Of a DNA stretch of 43,370 bases, positions 29,377 through 36,420 are shown one piece after another (the first letter of the stretch is position 1; each line of letters begins with the position of its first letter). The stretch lies in contig JAVBPM010000012.1 in assembly GCA_031549605.1 (NCBI GenBank), forward strand, positions 1 through 43,370. The letters run 5' to 3'. The translations under genes were made by a program, and so were the position numbers. Under the pieces are notes generated by a model, which made no database searches, was not told the DNA's origin, and worked only from the letters and a program-made list of their open reading frames with translations. This stretch comes from WRAI01 sp031549605. Lineage in GTDB: Bacteria; Bacillota; Clostridia; Oscillospirales; UBA929.

Positions 29377-30746
29377 GGTGTGGTGGGTCGTTCGTGACCC
29401 GTTTCAGGCCAAAGGGCAATGATGTCCAGCCCGTTTTTGTTGGCGTACGCCACAGTGCGGCCGGTGCCGCCGGTGGGCAGACCCTCCCAGACGGCAATAA
29501 GGCGACTGGCGTGATCGACCATCCAGCGGTTGCGCATATGGTAGCTTTGTGTGTCGGAAAATTGTGCCATAATGCGGCGCACGTCGCAGTGCTCGAGGCA
29601 GGCGTCGTAACGGTCGATTTGAGCGGGTGACCAGTGCTTAGTCTGATCCTTGCCCGGCACGGCGGCGACCAGTACGATGTCGGGACAGGTCGACTGCTTG
29701 AGCGCGATAGCCTGCTCGCAGGCCAGCAGGTCAATGCCCTGTGCCATGCCGCAGATAAAGTTGCGGTAGCCGTCGCGGTAGGCCTGTTCTATGGCGCTAC
29801 GCAGCCGTGCGGCAAAGGCGACGGCGTCGGGGTGACTATCGTCATAGCCCCAGGGCAGCGATTGCGGACGCCGACCGGTGAAGGCGCAGGCGACGGCGCG
29901 CAAATCGGCTTCCGCTTGCTTTCTCATCGTTTGCAGCAGCACGGAGACGCGATCGTCGTCCTGCTGTGGATAGGGGTAGTGAAGTTGCTGCGCGACGTCG
30001 GTGGCCGCCGTGCGAAATAGCCGACAGGCGGCAAACAGCGCGTGCCACAGCGAGGGATAATCGCTGGCGGCGTAGGTGTGTTGATACGCCTTCCAAGCGG
30101 CTGGCGTCAGGTGCTTTTGCAGATACTTGGCTTGGCACCCCAGTCTCAGCGGTATAGCGCTGTGGCAGGCAAGTTGCCAGCCCAGCATACGCCTCAGCTC
30201 GTCGCGAATCAGCGTCAGCATGGCTTGTGCGTAAGGCAGTTGCTGTCGGCAGATGCCTTTGGCGACATAGGGTGCGACCCACCAAAACTCGTTGGTGCAG
30301 CCGTGAAATAGTTGGGTGTCGGGTCGTTTAATGCTGTAGGGCTCGACGTCGGGCAGCGACAGGCCGCCGTCCTTGTCGAGCCAGAGCAAGCTGGGCTCGT
30401 GGCAATGGTCAAGCAGCTTGTCAACGGTGACCAGCGACAAATCGACGCGGCTACCGTCGGTGTACTGCGTCATGCAGATGTACCGATCGGGGTCACCGCC
30501 GAAAAACTGGTCGTCGGAGGTTTGGCGCACAGCGGGTTGGCCGAGCGCGTCAAGCCAGCTCAGGTCAGCGCGCAACGCGTCGACGCCGGATTGGTTCGTG
30601 ACGGCAAAGAGTACATCATAGTCGCTGTACTGGTCGGGTGACGCGTCGGCATCGGCGCGCGAACCCTGCAGCACCACGGCGCGAATGCGCTCGTCGGCCA
30701 ACGCAAGGTCAAGCAGCAGGTCTTTCATATGTTGTTCGTCGCGCAC
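29373..30746 (-). CDS. ANT(6)-like nucleotidyltransferase fused to a YpsA/SLOG-like domain
   Basis: A 457-residue protein from a GTG at 30746 with GGGGGTG upstream. Residues 1-280 resemble aminoglycoside 6-adenylyltransferase (AadE): VRDEQHMKDLLLDLALADER, the catalytic GSR (28-30) with DYD (D42, D44), and a third acidic residue in SRVDLSL (D102). Residues 285-457 resemble DUF1273/YpsA of the SLOG nucleotide-binding superfamily: AFTGRRPQSLPWGYDD (from 288), a CGMAQGID loop (332-339), and a C-terminal MVDHASRLIAVWEG then GGTGRTVAYA. The AadE family transfers AMP to streptomycin; SLOG domains bind nucleotides. I do not know this fusion. Its function, resistance or nucleotide signalling, is open. 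Confidence 0.85.
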   Translation of the reverse strand: MRDEQHMKDLLLDLALADERIRAVVLQGSRADADASPDQYSDYDVLFAVTNQSGVDALRADLSWLDALGQPAVRQTSDDQFFGGDPDRYICMTQYTDGSRVDLSLVTVDKLLDHCHEPSLLWLDKDGGLSLPDVEPYSIKRPDTQLFHGCTNEFWWVAPYVAKGICRQQLPYAQAMLTLIRDELRRMLGWQLACHSAIPLRLGCQAKYLQKHLTPAAWKAYQHTYAASDYPSLWHALFAACRLFRTAATDVAQQLHYPYPQQDDDRVSVLLQTMRKQAEADLRAVACAFTGRRPQSLPWGYDDSHPDAVAFAARLRSAIEQAYRDGYRNFICGMAQGIDLLACEQAIALKQSTCPDIVLVAAVPGKDQTKHWSPAQIDRYDACLEHCDVRRIMAQFSDTQSYHMRNRWMVDHASRLIAVWEGLPTGGTGRTVAYANKNGLDIIALWPETGHERPTTP

Positions 30747-30766
30747 ATTCGTCACCCCCAGACAGC

Positions 30767-30795
30767 AGTGTATCATCATTGACAGCAAATGACAA
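30767..30795 (-). promoter_or_regulatory. Promoter of the nucleotidyltransferase-SLOG gene
   Basis: On the minus strand TTGTCA (30795-30790) and TACACT (30772-30767) are spaced by 17 bases. It overlaps the divergent ahcY promoter. Confidence 0.6.
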
Positions 30796-30807
30796 CCGGC
30801 GTATTAT
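30779..30807 (+). promoter_or_regulatory. Promoter of ahcY-metK
   Basis: TTGACA (30779-30784) and TATTAT (30802-30807) have a 17-base spacer. The remaining leader is under 30 bases, too short for a SAM or SAH riboswitch. Confidence 0.8.
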
Positions 30808-30834
30808 GGTAATGTATATGGGGAGGTTTGTCCG

Positions 30835-32076
30835 TTGAGTGAGATAAAAGATAGCGCGCTGGCGGCGTCGGGTCATCAAAAGATTGACTGGGCGTATGCC
30901 TATATGCCGGCGCTGCGTGAAATAGAGCGCGATTTTGTGGCCGAGCAGCCCTTTGCCGGGCTGAAGGTGGCGATGAGCATTCATCTGGAGGCCAAAACGG
31001 CCAATTTGGCGTTGCTGCTGCAAAAGGGCGGCGCCGAGGTACACATTTCGGGCTGCAACCGGCTGTCGACGCAAGACGATGTCTGCGCGGCGCTGGCCGA
31101 GCGCGGCGTGACCGTCAATGCCGTGTACGGTTGCGACGAGCCGACCTATCAGCGGCATTTGAAAATGACGCTGTCGGGTCGGCCGCATCTGGTGCTGGAC
31201 GATGGCGGCGACCTGCTGGAACTGCTGCTGGGTGAATGTGGCGCTGATGGCGTTAACCTAATCGGCACGACCGAGGAGACGACGACGGGCGTGCAGCGGC
31301 TGAAACGGCGGGCGGCCAACGGCGAGCTGTCCTTTCCGGCGCTGGCCGTCAACGACGCGGCGATGAAGCATCTGTTTGATAACCGCTACGGCACCGGGCA
31401 GTCGACGTGGGACGCGATTTTGCACACCACCAACATTCAGATTTGCGGCAAGACGGTGGTGGTGGCCGGGTACGGCTGGTGCGGGCGCGGTGTCGCCATG
31501 CGAGCGCACGGGCTGGGAGCCAATGTCATTGTGACCGAGATTGATCCGGTCAAGGCCATTGAAGCGGTATGCGACGGCTTCCGCGTGATGACGATGGATC
31601 AGGCGGCGCCGTTGGGCGATCTGTTTGTTACGGTGACCGGCTGCCGCGATGTCATTGTCGGGCGGCACTTTGCCGCGATGCGTGACGGCGCGACGCTGTG
31701 CAACGCCGGACATTTTGATGTGGAGGTCGATGTGGCCGGGCTGACGGCCATGAGCGTGCGGCAGTGGGAGCGGCGCAAGGACATTGTCGGCTACCAGCTG
31801 GCCGACGGGCGCGTTCTCAATGTGCTGGCCGAGGGTCGGCTGGTCAATCTCGCGGCGGGCAACGGGCATCCGGTTGAGATTATGGATATGAGCTTTGCCG
31901 TGCAGGCGCTGGCACTGCGCTATCTGGCCGAGCAGGGCAGTACGCTGTCGGCCGGTGTGTATGATGTGCCGTATACGATTGACGCGCGCGTTAGCGCGTA
32001 TAAGCTGCAGGCGCTGGGCGTATCGATTGACGCGTTGACGCCCGAGCAGCGAGAATACTACCAAGGAGAGTGCTAA
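30835..32076 (+). CDS. ahcY: Adenosylhomocysteinase (SAH hydrolase)
   Basis: 413 residues from a TTG start with GGGGAGG upstream; no ATG is nearer. It splits S-adenosylhomocysteine into adenosine and homocysteine and needs NAD+. MSIHLEAKTANLALLLQKGGAEV is typical of the N-terminal catalytic region. The NAD-binding GYGWCGRG is followed by the usual ITEIDP-like VTEIDPVKAIEA. The protein is of the shorter bacterial form. It is followed after three bases by metK, so the two SAM-cycle genes form an operon. Confidence 0.93.
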   Translation: MSEIKDSALAASGHQKIDWAYAYMPALREIERDFVAEQPFAGLKVAMSIHLEAKTANLALLLQKGGAEVHISGCNRLSTQDDVCAALAERGVTVNAVYGCDEPTYQRHLKMTLSGRPHLVLDDGGDLLELLLGECGADGVNLIGTTEETTTGVQRLKRRAANGELSFPALAVNDAAMKHLFDNRYGTGQSTWDAILHTTNIQICGKTVVVAGYGWCGRGVAMRAHGLGANVIVTEIDPVKAIEAVCDGFRVMTMDQAAPLGDLFVTVTGCRDVIVGRHFAAMRDGATLCNAGHFDVEVDVAGLTAMSVRQWERRKDIVGYQLADGRVLNVLAEGRLVNLAAGNGHPVEIMDMSFAVQALALRYLAEQGSTLSAGVYDVPYTIDARVSAYKLQALGVSIDALTPEQREYYQGEC

Positions 32077-32079
32077 ACT

Positions 32080-33255
32080 ATGAAGCTATTTACATCAGAG
32101 TCGGTGACTGAGGGACATCCCGACAAGGTGTGCGACCAGATTTCCGACGGGGTGCTGGACGCGATTTTAGAGCAGGACCCGACGGCGCGTGTCGCCTGTG
32201 AGGCTATTGTTACAACCGGTATGGCGCTGGTGATGGGCGAGATTTCAACCGAGGCGTATGCCGATATCCCGTCCATTGTGCGCAAGACGCTGCACCGCAT
32301 CGGTTACGATGACGCGGTGAGCGGCATGGACTACCGCACCTGCGCCATTTTGACCAGCATTGACGAGCAGAGCGCCGACATTGCGCTGGGCGTTGACCAC
32401 TCGCTGGAGTTCAAGGGCGGGCAGCACGACGACGCCGACTTGATTGGCGCGGGCGATCAGGGCATGATGTTCGGCTACGCCTGTGACGAGACGCCCGAGC
32501 TGATGCCGGCGGCGCTGGTGTATGCCCACAAGCTGTCGCGGCGGTTGACCGAGGTGCGGAAAAACGGGCAGCTGTGCTGGCTGCGACCCGACGGCAAAAG
32601 TCAGGTAACGGTGCAATACGACGCCAACGGCGCGGTACAGCGCTGCGAGGCCGTTGTGCTGTCGGCGCATCACACCGAGGACATTGACATCAACGCGCTG
32701 CGCGTAGCGCTGAAGGAGGCGGTCATTGACCCCATCCTGCCCTCAGCGTGGATTGACCGCGACACCAAGTTTTTCATAAACCCGACCGGACGCTTTGTCG
32801 TTGGCGGGCCGCAGGGCGACTCGGGCTTGACCGGCCGTAAACTGATTGTCGACACCTATGGTGGTGCGGCGCGACACGGTGGCGGCGCGTTTTCGGGCAA
32901 GGACCCAACCAAGGTTGACCGCAGCGCAGCCTACATGGCGCGGTACATCGCGAAAAACATTGTAGCGGCAGGGTTGGCCAAACGCTGTGAGCTGGAGATT
33001 GCCTATGCCATCGGCGTGGCGCAGCCGGTCAGCGTGCTGGTCGACACCTTCGGCACCGGCCTTGTCAGCGACGAGGCGCTGTCGGCGGCGGTCAGCCGCG
33101 TGTTTGACCTGCGTCCGTCCAGAATTATCGACTATCTCGACCTGCGCCGCCCTATTTATACGCCGGTGGCGGCTTACGGCCATTTTGGACGCGACGACCT
33201 CGATCTGCCGTGGGAGAAAACCGACAAAATAGAGGCGCTGAAAAATTCGCTGTAA
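32080..33255 (+). CDS. metK: S-adenosylmethionine synthase
   Basis: 391 residues with the ATP- and Met-binding signatures FTSESVTEGHPDKVCDQISD, GAGDQGMMFGYA and GGAARHGGGAFSGKDPTKVD. It makes SAM from ATP and methionine. Together with ahcY it runs the SAM cycle. AAGGAGAG (from 32063) precedes the ATG. Normal length; no anomalies. Confidence 0.97.
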   Translation: MKLFTSESVTEGHPDKVCDQISDGVLDAILEQDPTARVACEAIVTTGMALVMGEISTEAYADIPSIVRKTLHRIGYDDAVSGMDYRTCAILTSIDEQSADIALGVDHSLEFKGGQHDDADLIGAGDQGMMFGYACDETPELMPAALVYAHKLSRRLTEVRKNGQLCWLRPDGKSQVTVQYDANGAVQRCEAVVLSAHHTEDIDINALRVALKEAVIDPILPSAWIDRDTKFFINPTGRFVVGGPQGDSGLTGRKLIVDTYGGAARHGGGAFSGKDPTKVDRSAAYMARYIAKNIVAAGLAKRCELEIAYAIGVAQPVSVLVDTFGTGLVSDEALSAAVSRVFDLRPSRIIDYLDLRRPIYTPVAAYGHFGRDDLDLPWEKTDKIEALKNSL

Positions 33256-33261
33256 AAAGGC

Positions 33262-33290
33262 TTGCAATTTTAGGCGCGCACTGCTATAAT
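33262..33290 (+). promoter_or_regulatory. Promoter of rpsT
   Basis: TTGCAA (33262-33267) and a perfect TATAAT (33285-33290) with a 17-base spacer. Confidence 0.85.
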
Positions 33291-33341
33291 ACTAAAACGC
33301 CGGTAAAAATCGGTGAATATGCTGTGGAGGAGGTGGTCGAC

Positions 33342-33596
33342 TTGCCGAATATCAAGTCTGCCAAAAAACGGGTGGCGGTGACCGCTGCCAAAACCGCATC
33401 CAATCGTATGGCCAAATCGACGCTGCGTACCAGCGTTAAGAAGGCCAAATTGGCTGCTGCCGCTGAGGGCAACGCTTTGACACCTGAGATGATGAGCGCA
33501 ACCCAAAAGGACATTGACCAGGCCGTCGCCAAAGGGCTGATTCACAAGAACAAAGCAGCCCATATGAAAAGTCAGCTGAGCAAGCTGGCCAAGTAG
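33342..33596 (+). CDS. rpsT: 30S ribosomal protein S20 (bS20)
   Basis: 84 residues, rich in Lys and Ala: LPNIKSAKKRVAVTAAKTASNRM at the start and HKNKAAHMKSQLSKLAK at the end. The TTG start at 33342 is chosen because GGAGGAGGTG lies in front and MPNIKSAKKR is the standard N-terminus; a rare start codon is common for S20 because it autoregulates its translation. It has its own promoter and terminator. S20 binds 16S rRNA at the bottom of the small subunit. Confidence 0.96.
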   Translation: MPNIKSAKKRVAVTAAKTASNRMAKSTLRTSVKKAKLAAAAEGNALTPEMMSATQKDIDQAVAKGLIHKNKAAHMKSQLSKLAK

Positions 33597-33612
33597 TACC
33601 GTTTACGCAGAC

Positions 33613-33647
33613 AAACACCGCAGAGTTTAGGCTCTGCGGTGTTTTTT
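33613..33647 (+). terminator. Terminator of rpsT
   Basis: AAACACCGCAGAG (33613-33625) and CTCTGCGGTGTTT (33632-33644), a perfect 13-bp stem with a TTTAGG loop, followed by TTT. The far end just touches the end of the minus-strand gene. Confidence 0.9.
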
Positions 33648-34377
33648 ATTCGTTGTTGAACTCAACCATGTGCTTGCGTACTTTTTTAGGCACGAATTTT
33701 TGTTGCAGATTGATGTTGGTGCGGTGGGGGTTGGCGATGGCTTTGAAGTAGCCGCGCCAGAGTGCGTTCATCTCGGGCTCGGTGGGCAGCGGCGGCAGTG
33801 GGCCTGGTGGCAGCGATGTAATGTGCCAGCCGTTGGCGTCGGAGACGAGAACTAAGCGGCGCCTAACGTCGCGGATAAGGATACGCAGCCCGCCGTAGCG
33901 GTCGTGAAAGTGCTGGCCGATAAGCGGCAGCACGTTGACGTCGGGTTCGATGTCGGCGGCGTAGAGCTGGTCGTTTATTTTGTGCAGGCGCGTCAGTCCG
34001 ACGTAGCGCTCGGCCTGATAGCCGACTCGGCGCACGGCGGCAAAGACGGCGTGCACCGCCGGATGTTGCAGCTGGTCGAGCGGCGAGGTGTTTTGGGCAA
34101 AGCCGAGCCGCAGCATGGCGAGGACGCTGTCCTCAATGCTGGGCAGCTGGCTGAGAAAGGCGCGGTAGACATTGTGCGACAGCAGCGGGTCAAGCCGTTG
34201 CATGCCGCGCGTGACGCGGTCGGCCTTGGCGCAATCGGTGGTCACAAGCTGGCTGTCGAACAGCGAGGGCTCGTCGTTGCGGCCAACAGCGCGAATGTTG
34301 CTGTCACCGTTGTGGGCAAAGGCGCAGAAAATAGCGGTCAGCAGCCCGTCGTAGCTGTCGTCATACAACCAAATCAT
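33646..34377 (-). CDS. TIGR03915-type DNA metabolism protein
   Basis: 243 residues. The start MIWLYDDSYDGLLTAIFCAF and the C-terminal basic FVPKKVRKHMVEF belong to the TIGR03915 family (DUF4130), which is found almost always next to a TIGR03916 radical SAM protein and sometimes fused to a uracil-DNA-glycosylase-like domain. Its biochemical role is unknown. The start at 34377 overlaps the radical SAM gene by 17 bases; a longer reading was rejected because it would lie wholly inside that gene. Last gene of the operon. Confidence 0.87.
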   Translation of the reverse strand: MIWLYDDSYDGLLTAIFCAFAHNGDSNIRAVGRNDEPSLFDSQLVTTDCAKADRVTRGMQRLDPLLSHNVYRAFLSQLPSIEDSVLAMLRLGFAQNTSPLDQLQHPAVHAVFAAVRRVGYQAERYVGLTRLHKINDQLYAADIEPDVNVLPLIGQHFHDRYGGLRILIRDVRRRLVLVSDANGWHITSLPPGPLPPLPTEPEMNALWRGYFKAIANPHRTNINLQQKFVPKKVRKHMVEFNNE

Positions 34378-35704
34378 GCAGCTGTACCGTGGGCGTCGGT
34401 AATTGCAACAGCTTGGGTTGCTGGGGCAACGGCGCGGGCGTGACGGTGGTAGGTGCGGCCAGCAGTGGCGTAGCCGGTTTGTCAAACAGCGACGTCTGCT
34501 CGGGGTCGCGCAGGTCGCTCAGCACGTCGTGCAAATAAGGACTGTCGGGCTGCATTCGGCCGTGAAAACGCCCGCCGGCGGTGAGAAAATACTGCGCGCG
34601 CTTCATAACAACGCCCAGCTGGCGCAGGCTCTCCCAGCGCAGCGGGCCGTAGCGGCGCGCTGCAATAATGCGGTCGGCCGACTTTTGTCCCACGCCGGGA
34701 ATGCGCAGCAGCAGCTCGCGGTCGGCGGTGTTGACCTCGACGGGAAAACGGTCGACATGGCGCAGCGCCCACGCCGTCTTGGGATCGACGGCCATGTCGA
34801 GATTGGGGTTGTGGGCGTCGGCCAGCTCGTCGGGCTCAAAACTGTAGAAGCGCATCAGCCAGTCGGCTTGGTAAAGGCGGTGCTCGCGCAGCAGCGGCAC
34901 CGGCGCACTGGCGTTGGGCAGCGTCGGGTGGTTGCCGACCGGCACATAGGCCGAGTAGTAGACGCGCTTCATCTGCATGCGTTTGTACATAGCGCGTGCC
35001 AGCGTCATCACCGTCAGGTCGCTGTCGGGAGATGCGCCGATGATCATCTGCGTAGACTGACCGGCGGGCACAAATTGTGGCGCGTTGCGGTGCTTGCGCC
35101 CGTCCTCCAGCAGCTGGGAGCCGGCGTCTTTAATCAGCCGCATGGGCTCAATCAGCGCCTGCGGCGTCTTTTGTGGCGCGAGGGCGGCCAGCGACGATAC
35201 GGAGGGCAGCTCGATGTTGCACGACACGCGGTCGGCCAGCAGGCCGATGCGGTGCACCTGCAATGGCGAGGCGCCGGGGATAATTTTGACATGGATGTAG
35301 CCGTTGAACTGCGCGCGAATGAGCGTCAGCGTACGCTCCATCAGCTCCATGGTGTAGTCGGGGTTCTTGACCACGCCCGAGGATAAAAACAGCCCCTCAA
35401 TGTAGTTGCGGCGGTAGAAGCCGAGTGTTAACTCGGCCAGCTCCTCGGGCTGGAAGGTGGCGCGTGGAATGTCGTTGCTGGAACGGTTGGCGCAGTAGGC
35501 GCAGTCGTAAATGCAGGCGTTGGACTGCAGTACCTTGAGCAGCGAAACACAGCGCCCGTCGGCGGCCCAGCTGTGGCAGATGCCACCGTGTACGGCGTTG
35601 CCCAGCTTGCCTTTTTCGGCAGCACGCGTACTGCCGGATGAGGCGCAGGAGGCGTCGTAGCGCGCCGCCTCGCCGAGAATTTCCAGCTTCTGCTGCACGG
35701 TCAT
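34361..35704 (-). CDS. TIGR03916-type radical SAM protein (putative DNA repair/modification)
   Basis: 447 residues. The radical SAM cysteines are in SNACIYDCAYCANRSSND (C64, C68, C71), and the family-typical HGGICHSWAADGRCVSLLKVLQ precedes them. A helix-hairpin-helix (LLRIPGVGQKSADRIIAARRYG) near residue 340 suggests DNA binding. TIGR03916 is named for its link to uracil-DNA-glycosylase-type proteins and is a putative DNA repair or modification enzyme; the reaction is not known. The ATG at 35704 overlaps the CYTH stop by four bases, so the three genes are coupled. Confidence 0.9.
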   Translation of the reverse strand: MTVQQKLEILGEAARYDASCASSGSTRAAEKGKLGNAVHGGICHSWAADGRCVSLLKVLQSNACIYDCAYCANRSSNDIPRATFQPEELAELTLGFYRRNYIEGLFLSSGVVKNPDYTMELMERTLTLIRAQFNGYIHVKIIPGASPLQVHRIGLLADRVSCNIELPSVSSLAALAPQKTPQALIEPMRLIKDAGSQLLEDGRKHRNAPQFVPAGQSTQMIIGASPDSDLTVMTLARAMYKRMQMKRVYYSAYVPVGNHPTLPNASAPVPLLREHRLYQADWLMRFYSFEPDELADAHNPNLDMAVDPKTAWALRHVDRFPVEVNTADRELLLRIPGVGQKSADRIIAARRYGPLRWESLRQLGVVMKRAQYFLTAGGRFHGRMQPDSPYLHDVLSDLRDPEQTSLFDKPATPLLAAPTTVTPAPLPQQPKLLQLPTPTVQLHDLVV

Positions 35705-36300
35705 GGCGCGTCCCTCAGCGCCCACGCGCGCGCCAGCTTGCTCTGCGGCAGCGGCTCTATGTCGTAGCGGCGGCAAAAGGAATCGGACAGTGCCTGCAAC
35801 TGCGGCAGGTCGCCCTGCAGCAGCTCCAGCTCAAGTTCACAGACTGGTTCTGTGTGCGCTCCGGCGCAGATTGTGCCGATGTCGACTGCCAACTCGGCCC
35901 GCAGGTCGCCCTGCTCGACCACGGCGTGGGTGCGCTCGAACTGTATGGTGCATACCTCGACAAACGGTTCACATTGCGTCAGCTGCACTGGTGCACCCAG
36001 AGCCACCAGTTGGGGTAGCGCGGCGGTTAAATTGTCGGCTGTGCATTGCCATTCGTTGCGCGTCAGCGATTGCGGCGCAGGAGCCTTGCAGGTGGCGACA
36101 GTGGCATCGCCCTCGCTGCGCAGCCGCAGCGACCAGCGTCGCAGTCGTAGGTCGGCGTTGGGTGTGTCGTAGTAAACGGCGTGGTGCGGCGTCGTTGTCA
36201 GCGGCGTGGCACACAGCGCCAGCAACCAGCGGTCGCAGAGTATGGCCTGCGCCAGCGCGGGGCTGGGCAGACGCAGTTTGCTCTCGATTTCAAGCGCCAT
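35701..36300 (-). CDS. CYTH-domain protein (triphosphate-binding)
   Basis: 199 residues with the CYTH signature ExExK as LEIESKLRL (E4, E6, K8), LRLRRWSLRLRSEG and the C-terminal ELELELLQGD. CYTH proteins form a tunnel that binds triphosphates; known members hydrolyse inorganic triphosphate or thiamine triphosphate or make cyclic AMP. Which one applies here is unknown. The ATG at 36300 has GAGGTGAT ahead. It is the first gene of an operon with a radical SAM and a TIGR03915 gene. Confidence 0.88.
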   Translation of the reverse strand: MALEIESKLRLPSPALAQAILCDRWLLALCATPLTTTPHHAVYYDTPNADLRLRRWSLRLRSEGDATVATCKAPAPQSLTRNEWQCTADNLTAALPQLVALGAPVQLTQCEPFVEVCTIQFERTHAVVEQGDLRAELAVDIGTICAGAHTEPVCELELELLQGDLPQLQALSDSFCRRYDIEPLPQSKLARAWALRDAP

Positions 36301-36320
36301 CGAAATCACCTCATACAATT

Positions 36321-36349
36321 ACTATAAACTACAAACAAATGTTTGTCAA
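36321..36349 (-). promoter_or_regulatory. Promoter of the CYTH/radical SAM operon with SOS-box-like palindrome
   Basis: On the minus strand TTGACA (36349-36344) and TATAGT (36326-36321) have a 17-base spacer. Overlapping the -35 and spacer is CAAAC-AAAT-GTTTG (36332-36345), which keeps the AAAC-N4-GTTT pattern of the palindrome in the lexA promoter. LexA control is inferred. Confidence 0.55.
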
Positions 36350-36367
36350 TGGTTGTCATAAAAATAC

Positions 36368-36396
36368 TGTACATTTTTGTAATTATCCTTTATAAT
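36368..36396 (+). promoter_or_regulatory. Promoter of the repeat zinc-ribbon gene
   Basis: TGTACA (36368-36373) and a perfect TATAAT (36391-36396) with a 17-base spacer, ahead of AAAGGAGG (36407-36414). Confidence 0.65.
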
Positions 36397-36420
36397 GTAT
36401 GGCGTAAAGGAGGCGGTGGC

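Noticed and set aside
30808..30834. SAM or SAH riboswitch ahead of ahcY-metK
   Set aside because: The leader between the -10 and the start codon is under 30 bases, too short for any known class.
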